DNA of 47,521 nucleotides from Chloroflexota bacterium (GTDB lineage Bacteria; Chloroflexota; Dehalococcoidia; Lucifugimonadales; UBA3495), in NCBI GenBank assembly GCA_009840165.1, contig VXOG01000020.1, positions 1-47,521 of the forward strand, written 5' to 3'. The translations under genes were made by a program, and so were the position numbers. The notes below the pieces were generated by a model. It saw nothing but the letters and a program-made list of their open reading frames with translations. It did not search any database and was not told the DNA's origin. Positions 10,449 through 19,080 of this stretch are shown here, one piece after another; positions within the stretch are counted from its first letter, which is position 1; each line of letters begins with the position of its first letter.

Positions 10449-11039
10449 TTAGCCACCGCGAATGGCCGCTATCGCTTCGTCCGCGGTAACGATGTCTGCC
10501 TGGCGATTCAGGATGCGCGTGATGAGGAAGTCATGCACGTCCGGCTCACTATCGGCGCAACAGTCCTCCACGATGTACAGCCGGTAATCACGGTCGGCAG
10601 CAAAGCGGGTGGTGGACAGGACAACACCGCTGGTTGCGTATCCCAACAAGATGATGGTGTGGATGTTGTTGCCGGTAAGAGCGACGTCGAGACCGGTGCC
10701 GAACAGCGCATTGACTCTGTGTTTGCCAACCACCACCTCATCGTCTCGCGGGCGGACGTCGGGATGAATGACCGCCAACGGGTCGAACACCGCCGGCTGC
10801 CCGGATGCTTTGCGTGCGCTGAAGGTCTTGTTGCGCTCGCTGATTTCAGGATAGCCGGGACGGAACACGGTCGCGCAGTAGCACACCATCAGCCCGGCGT
10901 CGCGGGCTGTCGCCTGCAATTCCACTGTGCGGGCAACCACGCCTCTCTCCACCGCGTGGGGTAAATTGCCCATCGCATCGGCGTAAAAGTCGGCGATGAG
11001 CAAGGCTGTGGTGTCCCGGTCGATGGTGAAGTCTGACAT
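10449..11039 (-). CDS. Isochorismatase-fold (cysteine hydrolase family) protein lacking the usual nucleophile
   Basis: 196-residue Rossmann-like hydrolase of the isochorismatase/nicotinamidase superfamily. Family Asp is Asp17 in LLIADF, and the family Lys is Lys106 in VVVGKHRVN. The third member of the triad, normally Cys in a G-x-A-T-x-x-C-V motif, is replaced: the sequence reads GYATSGVV, with Val139 at the Cys position. Subfamilies with this TSGVVLST form exist, so this is likely a natural lineage and not a sequencing error, but ordinary thiol catalysis seems unlikely. GGGAG eight bases before the ATG supports the start. It follows threonine aldolase by ten bases, which suggests one operon. 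Confidence 0.85.
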   Translation of the reverse strand: MSDFTIDRDTTALLIADFYADAMGNLPHAVERGVVARTVELQATARDAGLMVCYCATVFRPGYPEISERNKTFSARKASGQPAVFDPLAVIHPDVRPRDDEVVVGKHRVNALFGTGLDVALTGNNIHTIILLGYATSGVVLSTTRFAADRDYRLYIVEDCCADSEPDVHDFLITRILNRQADIVTADEAIAAIRGG

Positions 11040-11049
11040 GATGAACTCC

Positions 11050-12108
11050 CTAACCGGAGGCGGCCAGCTCCCTGACTGTCCCGTTCACCCGGGACAAGGC
11101 TTCGTCCACATCGGCGGAAGTGATGTGGCGGTGCGTTACCATGCGCAACGACTGATCACGGCTATGGCTGACCAGCACGCCGGCCTCACGGAGAGCGGCG
11201 ATTACCTTGCGGGCTTCACCGACCTTTTCGCGGTCAACCTCAAAGATGACGATATTGGTGTGGATGCTATCAGGGTCCACCGTCAAGCCGTCGATGTTCG
11301 CCAGGCCGGCCGCCAGACGGCGCGCGTTGGCGTGGTCGTCGGCCAGCCGTTCCACCATGGTGTCCAGGGCCACTAGACCGGCGGCGGCGAGGACTCCGGC
11401 CTGACGCATTCCCCCGCCGACCATTTTTCGCCACTTGCGCGCGCGGGTGATGAACTCCTGGGAGCCGCACAGCACGGACCCTACCGGGCAGGACAGCGCC
11501 TTGGACAGGCAAAAACTCACGTCGTCAACATCCCTGGTTAGTTCGGCAGCCGGTACCTCTAGCGCGACGGCGGCGTTGAAGATGCGCGCGCCGTCCAGAT
11601 GCACCGCAGCGCCGGCCGCGTGAGCGACATCGACCACCTCCCTGGTGTCCTGGGGAGTCATTACCCCGCCGCTGCACCGGTTGTGGGTGTTTTCGAGGCA
11701 GACGAGGGTGGTGGCCGGCACGTGAATGTTGGAGGCGTCGCGGATGGCGGCCTGCACGTTTTCGGCGGATATGCGCCCGTTGACGTCGTTCGACACGAGG
11801 CGGATTTGTGCGCCGGAGAGGGCAGACGGGCCACCGGACTCATTCCAGAACATGTGGGCTTCCTGGCCCATGATCATCTCGTCGCCGCGGCTGCACCATG
11901 CCAGGGCTGCGATCAAATTGCTCATGGTTCCGCTGGCGGTCAGCAGCCCGGCCTCCTGGCCCATCATGTCTGCGGCGCGTTCCTGCAAGGCGTTGATGGT
12001 GGGATCCTCGCCGAATACGTCGTCTCCGACTTCGGCCGCGGCCATCGCCCGACGCATCTCGTCGGTGGGGTGCGTAATGGTGTCGCTCCGCAGGTCAATA
12101 GCAGCCAT
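11050..12108 (-). CDS. ltaE: Low-specificity L-threonine aldolase
   Basis: PLP-dependent fold-type I aldolase that cleaves threonine or allo-threonine to glycine and acetaldehyde. The 352-residue product starts with the standard IDLRSDT block. His85 in GQEAHMF is the likely residue stacking on PLP, HLDGAR (about 170-175) supplies the pyridine-nitrogen Asp, and Lys203 in CLSKALSCPVG forms the Schiff base. AGGAGG six bases before the ATG supports the start. It is the first gene of a leftward cluster with the isochorismatase-fold and arrestin-like genes, divergent from the alpha/beta hydrolase. Aromatic beta-eliminating lyases share the fold, but the motifs favour the aldolase. Confidence 0.94.
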   Translation of the reverse strand: MAAIDLRSDTITHPTDEMRRAMAAAEVGDDVFGEDPTINALQERAADMMGQEAGLLTASGTMSNLIAALAWCSRGDEMIMGQEAHMFWNESGGPSALSGAQIRLVSNDVNGRISAENVQAAIRDASNIHVPATTLVCLENTHNRCSGGVMTPQDTREVVDVAHAAGAAVHLDGARIFNAAVALEVPAAELTRDVDDVSFCLSKALSCPVGSVLCGSQEFITRARKWRKMVGGGMRQAGVLAAAGLVALDTMVERLADDHANARRLAAGLANIDGLTVDPDSIHTNIVIFEVDREKVGEARKVIAALREAGVLVSHSRDQSLRMVTHRHITSADVDEALSRVNGTVRELAASG

Positions 12109-12260
12109 ATCGCCTCCTGGTGGGCAGGTATTAGTTTCATTACGGTCGGCGTCATTCTAGCATCAACCGTGCGCCGGCACTACCGGGCCGTTGATCCGCA
12201 AACCTGCTATTATTGTTGCTAGGGAATGATGGCACGAAGCACGTACCAGGGAGGGACATC

Positions 12261-12905
12261 ATGCGGCAGAGCGCGGTCAGCTTCATCACCAAAGGTTTGA
12301 CCCTGGAAGGCATAATAGCCCTTCCCGATGGCGAGGGCCCCTTTCCCGGCGTGGTGATGTGCCACCCCCATCCCTTGATGGGCGGCAACATGGACAACAA
12401 CGTGGTGGTTGCCGTCACATTCGGGTTGGCCGATGCTGGGATCGCGTCGCTCCGGTTCAATTTCCGTGGGGTAGGCAACAGCCAGGGCGAGCACGCCAAA
12501 GGGGAAAAGGAACACCAGGAAACCCTGATGGCGATGGACTTCCTCGGCGCCCTTCCCGACGTGGACGACGACCGCATCGGCCTGGGCGGGTACTCATTCA
12601 GCACCCGTGTCATCTGCAATCACAAGCAGCTTTACAAGAAACCTAAGGCCATAGCCCTGGTGGCTCCGTCTATTGAGGCGATCACCGGCAGCCCGTTGCA
12701 GAAGGACAAAACCCCTCGCCTGATCATCACCGGCGACCGCGACCGTCTGGTTGCCGCCGAGGGAGTGGACGAGCAACTGGCGAAATTCGATCCCCCGGCC
12801 GAATATCACGTCATCGCAGGGGCGGACCACTTCTGGGTCGGCCAAGAGCGCCAAATGGCGGATACCGTGGTGCAGTTCTTTTTGAGCCATTTGGCCACCC
12901 CTTAG
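12261..12905 (+). CDS. Alpha/beta hydrolase of the COG2945 (dienelactone hydrolase-like) type
   Basis: Serine hydrolase-fold protein of 214 residues. The start was moved to ATG 12261 because GGGAGG lies about seven bases before it, whereas the open frame begins 16 codons earlier without a ribosome site. The MCHPHPLMGGNMDNNVV block near residue 33-49 and RFNFRGVGNSQG near 65-76 are hallmarks of this family. The nucleophile elbow reads GYSFS with Ser112, a variant of GxSxG; Asp161 and His190 (GADHFW) complete a plausible triad. The substrate is unknown. The stop is two bases before the lspA start, so the two are cotranscribed. Confidence 0.88.
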   Translation: MRQSAVSFITKGLTLEGIIALPDGEGPFPGVVMCHPHPLMGGNMDNNVVVAVTFGLADAGIASLRFNFRGVGNSQGEHAKGEKEHQETLMAMDFLGALPDVDDDRIGLGGYSFSTRVICNHKQLYKKPKAIALVAPSIEAITGSPLQKDKTPRLIITGDRDRLVAAEGVDEQLAKFDPPAEYHVIAGADHFWVGQERQMADTVVQFFLSHLATP

Positions 12906-12907
12906 GC

Positions 12908-13531
12908 ATGCTCCGACTTCTCAAAGGCCGCACACCGATCTACCGGGACTGGTTTCTACTCCAACTGGCGGCCCTGGTTCTCGCCCTGGACCAACTAACC
13001 AAGTTTGTCGTCAGGCAAACGCTGGAATGGCATTATTCATGGCCGGCCACGGGCTTTTTCCGGTTCACGCACGTGCATAATACCGGCAGCGCATTTGGCC
13101 TGTTCCAAGACCAGAATTTGCCGCTGCTCTTTGTATCGTTGGTCGGCGTCGTTGTGCTGGCCTACATCTACCAGACTCAGGAACGGCCCACCAATCTGCT
13201 CCGGGTAAGCATTGCCCTGATGCTGGGGGGCGCGCTGGGCAACCTGATTGACCGCATTCACCAGGGCCATGTCACGGATTTCATTGACGTCGGTCCCTGG
13301 CCGGTGTTCAACATCGCTGATTCCGCCATAGTCGTGGGACTGATCATGATGGGCTGGCTGTTGATGCGACGTGATCAGCCTGAAACGGTGGAGGCATCGC
13401 TGAGTGGCATCCACCACGATACAACCTGCCCCCTCTGCGATGGCCTGATGATCTCATTGCCCAACGGGGCAAGGTGCGCCGATTGCGGAGTACGCGAGCG
13501 CATCCTGCCGTCGCGGAAGGGAGGGCAGTGA
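12908..13531 (+). CDS. lspA: Lipoprotein signal peptidase with C-terminal zinc-ribbon tail
   Basis: Membrane aspartyl protease that removes signal peptides from lipoproteins; globomycin target. The first about 155 residues carry the usual four membrane helices, with DQLTK at 28-32, HNTGSAFG at 57-64, and the catalytic pair Asp124 (VTDFID) and Asp138 (NIADSA). The protein then extends to 207 residues with a tail holding C164-x2-C167 and C180-x2-C183, a complete zinc-ribbon spacing that standard LspA lacks. The tail should face the cytoplasm. TGA overlaps the GTG start of rluD by four bases (GTGA). The lspA-rluD pairing is common in bacteria and supports both calls. Confidence 0.93.
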   Translation: MLRLLKGRTPIYRDWFLLQLAALVLALDQLTKFVVRQTLEWHYSWPATGFFRFTHVHNTGSAFGLFQDQNLPLLFVSLVGVVVLAYIYQTQERPTNLLRVSIALMLGGALGNLIDRIHQGHVTDFIDVGPWPVFNIADSAIVVGLIMMGWLLMRRDQPETVEASLSGIHHDTTCPLCDGLMISLPNGARCADCGVRERILPSRKGGQ

Positions 13532-14484
13532 CGTCGCCGGAGACCACCAGCATACAGGAGGAGTACCACTTCATTGTTCACGACTCCTCAAGGCCGGCCC
13601 GTCTGGACGCATGGCTCGCCGGACAGCCTGCAATGGCGGCGGCAGGCTTGTCGCGCAGCCGGCTGCAGAGCCTGGCGCAGGAAGGCTACGTCACCCTCAA
13701 CGGCGGCGAGGCGCGGCCGGCGCAGCGCGTCAAGCTAGGTGATGTTGTCAAGGTCCGGGTGCCGGAGTCCCGGTCGGTGGAAGACTTGATTCCCCAGGAC
13801 ATTCCACTGCCATTCGTCTATGAAGACGATCACATTGTCGTGGTGGACAAGCCGGCCGGACTGGCAGTGCATCCCGGGCCGGGCCATCCCGATGGTACGC
13901 TGGTCAATGCCCTGCTGGCCCGTTGTCCCGACATCCGCGGGATCGGGGGCGAGCTTCGGCCCGGCATCGTGCACCGGCTTGATTTGGATACCTCCGGTTT
14001 GCTGGTGGTGGCCAAAACCCAACTCGCGCACCAGAACCTCACCGAGCAGATGAAACGCCGCGAGATGCTCAAGGAGTACGCGGCGGTTGCTGTAGGGCTG
14101 GTCACCCCGGAGTCGGGCATCATCGACGCTCCCATCGGTCGCGACCCGCGCCACCGGCAGCGCATGGCGGTCACCGCAGGGGGCCGCGTCGCCCGCACGC
14201 ACTACCGGACGGAGGAGGACCTGCCAGGGCATTCGCTGCTGGCAGTGCGGTTGGAGACGGGCCGGACGCACCAGATACGGGTGCATCTGGCCTATCTGGG
14301 GTATCCGGTTTTGGGGGATGACGTTTACGGCAAGCGGAGCGCGCTGCTTGACCGTCAGTTCCTCCATGCTACCGTGCTGGGATTCCGGCATCCGACTACG
14401 GATCGGTGGATGGAACATCGAGTCGGGTTACCGCTCGAGTTGGATCGCGCGCGCGCAACGCTCCGGGTCAGGGGTGCGCTATAA
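13528..14484 (+). CDS. rluD: 23S rRNA pseudouridine synthase (RluD/RluA family)
   Basis: Isomerises uridines in 23S rRNA. The start is GTG at 13528, supported by GGGAGGG ending a few bases before it and by the four-base overlap with lspA; the open frame begins 18 codons earlier inside lspA. The 318 residues have an N-terminal S4 RNA-binding domain (about 25-80), then the catalytic HRLDLDTSG motif with Asp152, and the typical ETGRTHQIRVHLAYLG and GDDVYG motifs. Length and domain order match RluD, though assignment to RluD rather than RluC or RluA is by family resemblance only. Confidence 0.93.
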   Translation: MTSPETTSIQEEYHFIVHDSSRPARLDAWLAGQPAMAAAGLSRSRLQSLAQEGYVTLNGGEARPAQRVKLGDVVKVRVPESRSVEDLIPQDIPLPFVYEDDHIVVVDKPAGLAVHPGPGHPDGTLVNALLARCPDIRGIGGELRPGIVHRLDLDTSGLLVVAKTQLAHQNLTEQMKRREMLKEYAAVAVGLVTPESGIIDAPIGRDPRHRQRMAVTAGGRVARTHYRTEEDLPGHSLLAVRLETGRTHQIRVHLAYLGYPVLGDDVYGKRSALLDRQFLHATVLGFRHPTTDRWMEHRVGLPLELDRARATLRVRGAL

Positions 14485-14485
14485 T
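14480..14485 (+). promoter_or_regulatory. Putative -10 element for glnS
   Basis: TATAAT occurs exactly at the rluD stop, about 52 bases before the glnS ATG. No clear -35 hexamer is found at 16-18 bases. A start near 14492 would give a 46-base leader. Confidence 0.3.
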
Positions 14486-14537
14486 CGTTTGATGAAACCA
14501 CGCTGATCTGTGAATCTATCGAGCCAGGCAAGAGATA

Positions 14538-16244
14538 ATGAGCGACAGTCAAACCGCGCCCGCCGGGGACAATCCCACCGATTTCATCCGCAGTATCATC
14601 ACCGAAGACCAGGCGTCCGGCGCTTACAACGGCCGGGTCGTTACTCGCTTTCCACCGGAGCCGAATGGCTACCTGCACATCGGGCATGCCAAGTCCATCT
14701 GCCTCAATTTCGGCGTGGGCGAGCAGTACCCCGGCGCTCGCTGCCACATGAGGTTTGACGACACCAACCCCACGCGCGAGGACATCGAATACGTCGAATC
14801 CATACTGGCCGACGTCAAGTGGTTGGGATTCGACTGGGATGAGCACCTGTACTACGCGTCGGACTACTTTGAGCAGTTGTACCAGTACGCTGAGCAACTC
14901 ATCCTGGACGGCAACGCCTACGTTGACAGCTTGACCGCCGACGAAATGCGTGAGTATCGCGGCACTCTGACGGAACCCGGGCGCGAAAGTCCCGACCGGA
15001 ATCGTTCCACGGAGGAGAACTTGGACCTGTTCCGCAGGATGCGGGCCGGCGAGTTCGCCGATGGCGAATACGTGCTGAGAGCCAAAATCGACATGACGTC
15101 GCCCAACGTCAACATGCGCGACCCGGTGCTTTACCGGATTCGCCACGCCGAACACCACCGCACTGGCGACGACTGGTGCATCTATCCGATGTACGACTAC
15201 GCGCACTCATTGTCCGACTCTATCGAGGGCATCACGCACTCGCTGTGCACTCTGGAGTTTGAGGACCACCGCCCACTGTACGATTGGTGCCAGGAAGTCC
15301 TGGGAATCTACCGCAGCCGGCAGATCGAGTTCGCCCGCCTGAATTTGACCCACACGGTGATGAGCAAACGGATGCTGCGGCGGTTGGTAGAAGACAACCA
15401 CGTGGCCGGTTGGGACGACCCCCGGATGCCCACCATCAGCGCCCTGCGCCGGCGAGGCTACACGCCGGAATCCATCCGCGACATGTGCGAGCGGGTCGGC
15501 GTCGCCCGGCGCAACACGGTTACGGAACTGGCCCTGCTGGAACACTGCCTGCGCGATGACCTGAACCGTCGGGCCGAGCGACGCATGGCCGTGCTGGATC
15601 CCCTGAAAGTGGTGATTACCAACTACCCGGAGGAGCAGAGCGAAGAGTTTCAGGCCGTCAACAATCCCGAAGACGACAGCATGGGCGCACGCAGCGTTCC
15701 GTTCAGCCAGCAGATCTACATCGAGCGGAATGATTTCATGGAGAACCCGCCGCGACGGTTCTACCGGCTGGCGCCGGGCCAGGAAGTACGCCTGCGCTAC
15801 GCCTGCTTGATCACCTGCACCGACGTAGTGAAGGACGGGGATGGCAACATGGTGGAGATTCATTGTACCTACGACCCCGACAGCAGGGGTGGCAACGCTC
15901 CCGACGGGCGGCGGGTACGCGGCACGATCCATTGGGTTTCGGCGCCACACGCGACTCCGCTGGAAGTACGGCTGTATGACAACTTGTTCAGCGATCCTGA
16001 CCCTGCTGGCGCCGCGGCCGGTTCCGGCGACGATTTCGTGGACTTGATCAACGCCGACTCGCTGGAAGTAGTGACAGCCATGGCGGAACCGGCGCTTGCC
16101 GACGCTCAACCGGGGGAACGTTACCAGTTCGAGCGGTTGGGGTACTTCTGCGCCGACCCGGATTCACAGCCGGGAAACCCGGTGTTCAACCGCACCACCA
16201 CCCTGCGGGACAGTTGGGCCCGCATCAGCCGGCAGCAGGAATGA
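14538..16244 (+). CDS. glnS: Glutaminyl-tRNA synthetase
   Basis: Class I synthetase that charges tRNA-Gln directly. The 568 residues match the bacterial enzyme. Seen: [15 protein letters not shown] with HIGH at 47-50, MRFDDTNP, the tRNA-binding [16 protein letters not shown] block, VMSKR (the KMSKS equivalent) near 273-277, and the C-terminal two beta-barrel anticodon domain including ERNDF and the final DSWAR signature. FPPEPNG and the barrel domain separate it from GltX. The ribosome site is only moderate. It precedes gltX by 92 bases, which pairs the two Glu/Gln charging enzymes. Its presence suggests that tRNA-Gln does not depend on the GatCAB route here. Confidence 0.96.
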   Translation: MSDSQTAPAGDNPTDFIRSIITEDQASGAYNGRVVTRFPPEPNGYLHIGHAKSICLNFGVGEQYPGARCHMRFDDTNPTREDIEYVESILADVKWLGFDWDEHLYYASDYFEQLYQYAEQLILDGNAYVDSLTADEMREYRGTLTEPGRESPDRNRSTEENLDLFRRMRAGEFADGEYVLRAKIDMTSPNVNMRDPVLYRIRHAEHHRTGDDWCIYPMYDYAHSLSDSIEGITHSLCTLEFEDHRPLYDWCQEVLGIYRSRQIEFARLNLTHTVMSKRMLRRLVEDNHVAGWDDPRMPTISALRRRGYTPESIRDMCERVGVARRNTVTELALLEHCLRDDLNRRAERRMAVLDPLKVVITNYPEEQSEEFQAVNNPEDDSMGARSVPFSQQIYIERNDFMENPPRRFYRLAPGQEVRLRYACLITCTDVVKDGDGNMVEIHCTYDPDSRGGNAPDGRRVRGTIHWVSAPHATPLEVRLYDNLFSDPDPAGAAAGSGDDFVDLINADSLEVVTAMAEPALADAQPGERYQFERLGYFCADPDSQPGNPVFNRTTTLRDSWARISRQQE

Positions 16245-16277
16245 CGAAGTAGATACAATCCTATGACGTCGATGACC

Positions 16278-16317
16278 CCACGATTTACGGTGCGCTGCTA
16301 ATTGTCCGGAATCGTGG
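16278..16317. other. Inverted repeat in the glnS-gltX gap
   Basis: CCACGATT at 16278-16285 is the reverse complement of AATCGTGG at 16310-16317, giving an eight-base stem with a 24-base loop. The right arm ends four bases before the gltX GAGGAGG ribosome site. There is no T tract, so it is more likely a leader hairpin or processing site than a terminator, if it matters at all. Confidence 0.35.
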
Positions 16318-16336
16318 CTTGAGGAGGCCATCCACC

Positions 16337-17809
16337 ATGCCCGACACCGTCCGCGTTCGCTATGCGCCCAGCCCTACCGGCAACCCGCATATCGGCAACA
16401 TCCGCACCGCGATGTTCAACTGGCTGTTCGCCCGCCGCCACGGGGGACAGTTCGTCGTGCGTGTGGAGGACACCGACCAGGGCCGCATCACTGAGGGCGC
16501 GGTGGATCACATCCTCGATGGCCTGGAATGGCTGGGCATAGACTGGGACGAAGGCCCGCGAGTGGGCGGCCCCTACGGGCCATATTTTCAGTCCGAGCGG
16601 TTGGAACGCTACAACGCCGCCGCCGATAAGTTGCTGGCCTCCGGGAACGCCTACCGCTGCTACTGTTCGCCTGAGCGCGTAGCGGGGCTGCGCAAGGAAC
16701 AGGCCCGCAACAAGCAGCGGCAGGGATACGACAGCCACTGCCGGCATCTTCCCGGTGAAGAACGCGAAGCCAACGAAACGGCCGGCCTGCCATCGGTGGT
16801 GCGGTTCGCCATGCCCCAATCCGGCGTTACGTCGGTGGAGGACGCCATTCGAGGACACGTGGAGTGGCAGAACGAATTGACAGACGACTTTGTGCTGGTC
16901 AAAACGGATGGCTTTCCCACGTACCACATGGCGGTGGTAGTGGATGATCACGCCATGGAGATCAGCCACGTGCTGAGGGCCGAGGAATGGCTGCCCAGTA
17001 CGCCGCGCCATGTGCAGTTGTACCGGGCGCTGGAACTGCCGATGCCGCAGTTCGGCCATCTGCCTATGATCCTGGGCTCGGACCGGGCCAAGCTTTCCAA
17101 GCGGCATGGCGCGACTTCCTTGATGGAATACCGGGACGACGGGTTTCTGCCCGAGGCGCTGATCAACTTCATGGCGTTGCTTGGCTGGTCGCTGGATGGC
17201 GAAACGGAAGTTATGGACGCGGACACCATCAGGGACAATTTCACCTTGGAGCGAGTGGGCAAGCCGGCGGCAATTTTTGATCTGGACAAGCTGCAATGGA
17301 TGAACGGCGTGTACATCCGCCAGGCGGATACGGACGACCTGGCCGACCGCGTGTTGCCATTCTTGGAGTGCGCCTATCCCGACCATCTGCTTCCAATCGA
17401 CGTGGAGTACCTGCTCCGCATCGTGCCGCTGGTGCAGGAACGATTAAAGACGCTGGCCGACGCTCCCGATATGCTTTCGTACTTCTTCGAGGACACCCTT
17501 CAGTACGATGCCGAAAGCGTCGTGCAGCGAGGAATGGACGTTACCGGTACGTTGGCGGCACTGCGACGCGCTGAAACCGATCTATCCGAGGTTGCAGCGG
17601 CTGACTTCCACCATGAAAACCTGGAATCCCTGTTGCGGGCTACCGGCAAAGAGTTGGAATTGTCGGGCCGTCAATTTTTCGGCGCGCTGCGCACCGCCAC
17701 CACCGGGCGTACCGCAACGCCGCCGCTGTTCGAGATGATGGAAGTGATGGGCCAGGGCCGGGTAATTAAACGACTCGCGGCGGCGGTGGAGAAACTTTCG
17801 GCCCTCTAA
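16337..17809 (+). CDS. gltX: Glutamyl-tRNA synthetase
   Basis: Class I synthetase for tRNA-Glu. The start was placed at ATG 16337, nine bases after GAGGAGG; the open frame begins six codons earlier. The 490-residue protein starts with VRYAPSPTGNPHIGN (HIGH variant HIGN) and FVVRVEDTDQGR, with KLSKRHGA (KMSKS) near residue 255, then the helical anticodon-binding domain. CYCSPE near the middle is the region that in many GluRS enzymes holds part of a zinc site. The TAA stop interlocks with the TAG of the potassium channel gene on the other strand through the tetramer CTAA. Confidence 0.96.
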   Translation: MPDTVRVRYAPSPTGNPHIGNIRTAMFNWLFARRHGGQFVVRVEDTDQGRITEGAVDHILDGLEWLGIDWDEGPRVGGPYGPYFQSERLERYNAAADKLLASGNAYRCYCSPERVAGLRKEQARNKQRQGYDSHCRHLPGEEREANETAGLPSVVRFAMPQSGVTSVEDAIRGHVEWQNELTDDFVLVKTDGFPTYHMAVVVDDHAMEISHVLRAEEWLPSTPRHVQLYRALELPMPQFGHLPMILGSDRAKLSKRHGATSLMEYRDDGFLPEALINFMALLGWSLDGETEVMDADTIRDNFTLERVGKPAAIFDLDKLQWMNGVYIRQADTDDLADRVLPFLECAYPDHLLPIDVEYLLRIVPLVQERLKTLADAPDMLSYFFEDTLQYDAESVVQRGMDVTGTLAALRRAETDLSEVAAADFHHENLESLLRATGKELELSGRQFFGALRTATTGRTATPPLFEMMEVMGQGRVIKRLAAAVEKLSAL

Positions 17810-18744
17810 CTGGCGGTGGGCCGCTCACTGTCCGGTTCCGATGGCATCGGTTGACCGCAGTGTGGGCATGGGTCGCCGTATGCCGGCGTGACTGGGTCTT
17901 CGCTGTCTGCTACTTCGGCGGCGCTGACTTCCAGCAACCCGGCGCTGATGATGCCGGCTGGCATGGCAAAAAGACCGATGCCGAGCACGGCGATGACGGC
18001 AGCCAAAACCCGGCCAATCGGGGTGATGGGAACGGTGTCGCCATAGCCGACCGTGGTCAGGGTTACAACGCTCCACCACATTGACGCCGGGATGCTGGAA
18101 AAGACCTCAGGCTGCGCCTCCGTTTCGGCGAAGTACATTAAGGTTGCCGCGATCACCAGCGCAACGAGCAAGGCGACTACGGTGGTAAGCAACTGCCCTC
18201 CCTTTTGACGCACTGCAATTACCAGCCGTCGGGCGGCGGGGAAATAGCGAGCCAGCTTGGCAGTGCGCGTCAACAGACGAACGGTAAGCAGAAAAGACAG
18301 GCTGGGACCGTCGCTGCCCAACAGCAGGAGAATCACACCGACGCCAGACGGAAGCAAGGCGGCGGCATCTACCAGGGCATGGGCGGTCACAAGATAACGC
18401 CAACGTCGGCGCCAACCGTCAGTTTCGGGGTTGGGCACGGATTCCGGCGCCGCCCAGAACCTGAGCGAGTACTCAATCAAAAATATGGAAACGGCGCAGT
18501 ATTCGATGAGGTGAAACCATACGCCATAGGACAACGCCAGCTCGGGAACGGTCCACAGAACTAGAGCCACCGAATTGATGATTATGACCGAAACGAGCAG
18601 AGCCTCCACCAGAATGGCCGGATTCACTCCTCCCAGCCTTAGCGCTCGGCCCTGGGAGGCCGACGCCGAGGGCTCCAGCAAAAGGTATAGCCGGCGACGG
18701 AAACGCGTCTCGCGGGCGGGCTCAGGGGATTCGGCGGCGCTCAT
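17806..18744 (-). CDS. Voltage-gated-type potassium channel with CxxC tail
   Basis: Six-helix cation channel of 312 residues. Predicted segments: S1 about 43-65, S2 76-97, S3 117-143, S4 about 150-176 with the basic ladder VRLLTRTAKLAR, S5 182-206, pore helix with the selectivity filter TVGYGD at 221-226, and S6 232-260. The filter is the canonical potassium signature. The short cytoplasmic tail ends with CPHCGQPM (C283, C286), half of a zinc knuckle; in a tetramer four such motifs would meet. No cyclic-nucleotide or RCK domain follows. The ATG at 18744 begins MSAAES. It converges on gltX with a four-base overlap. Confidence 0.9.
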   Translation of the reverse strand: MSAAESPEPARETRFRRRLYLLLEPSASASQGRALRLGGVNPAILVEALLVSVIIINSVALVLWTVPELALSYGVWFHLIEYCAVSIFLIEYSLRFWAAPESVPNPETDGWRRRWRYLVTAHALVDAAALLPSGVGVILLLLGSDGPSLSFLLTVRLLTRTAKLARYFPAARRLVIAVRQKGGQLLTTVVALLVALVIAATLMYFAETEAQPEVFSSIPASMWWSVVTLTTVGYGDTVPITPIGRVLAAVIAVLGIGLFAMPAGIISAGLLEVSAAEVADSEDPVTPAYGDPCPHCGQPMPSEPDSERPTAS

Positions 18745-18874
18745 CTTTTCATTGCCGGGTTATTCCGGGATTGCGTGTCCGGCTGTTTCCGGGTTGAGGA
18801 TTGCGGCCCTCAGATTGGGTTTGTGAATATTGGTGAAAATTTATGAATTTTCCGTAAAAACGACGATTTTGCTA

Positions 18875-18905
18875 TTGACGCCCATTGAATAGAGGGCTGT
18901 ACAGT
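18875..18905 (+). promoter_or_regulatory. Candidate promoter for the MBL-fold gene
   Basis: TTGACG at 18875-18880 matches five of six -35 positions. The best -10 is TACAGT at 18900-18905 with a 19-base spacer, a weak match. The first copy of the TAGAGGGCTGT repeat covers the spacer end, where a regulator could act. Confidence 0.3.
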
Positions 18906-19026
18906 ATAGGCGGGCCGCATATGGATTGGCCAATTCACAACCTTGGCTTTGGGCGCTGCCCGGATAAAGGTTAGCGCCTTGGCGTTCCGATACTGGACGT
19001 TCTGATGATAAGAAGTAGAGGGCTGT
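18890..19026 (+). repeat. Two direct copies of TAGAGGGCTGT
   Basis: Identical 11-mers occur at 18890-18900 and 19016-19026, 126 bases apart, both upstream of the MBL-fold gene. They could be paired regulator sites; chance cannot be excluded. Confidence 0.4.
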
Positions 19027-19080
19027 GGTGAACCGGGGCTGGATAATCCGGCCTGGAGAATCATCAGGGGAGGAGACAGC

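Larger units (their letters stand above)
18745..19080. other. Non-coding gap between the channel gene and the MBL-fold gene
   Basis: This 336-base divergent region has no credible gene. It holds an AT-rich palindrome GAAAATT-TATG-AATTTTC (18835-18852), a possible rightward promoter (18875-18905), an 11-base direct repeat TAGAGGGCTGT (18890-18900 and 19016-19026), and a GGCGCT/AGCGCC stem (18952-18957 with 18973-18978). If the promoter is real the MBL-fold mRNA has a leader of about 170 bases, long for a gene with a good ribosome site. Confidence 0.6.

Noticed and set aside
12109..12260. Promoters for ltaE and the alpha/beta hydrolase (TAGAAT and TATTAT boxes)
   Set aside because: No matching -35 at a usual spacing; such hexamers arise easily by chance.
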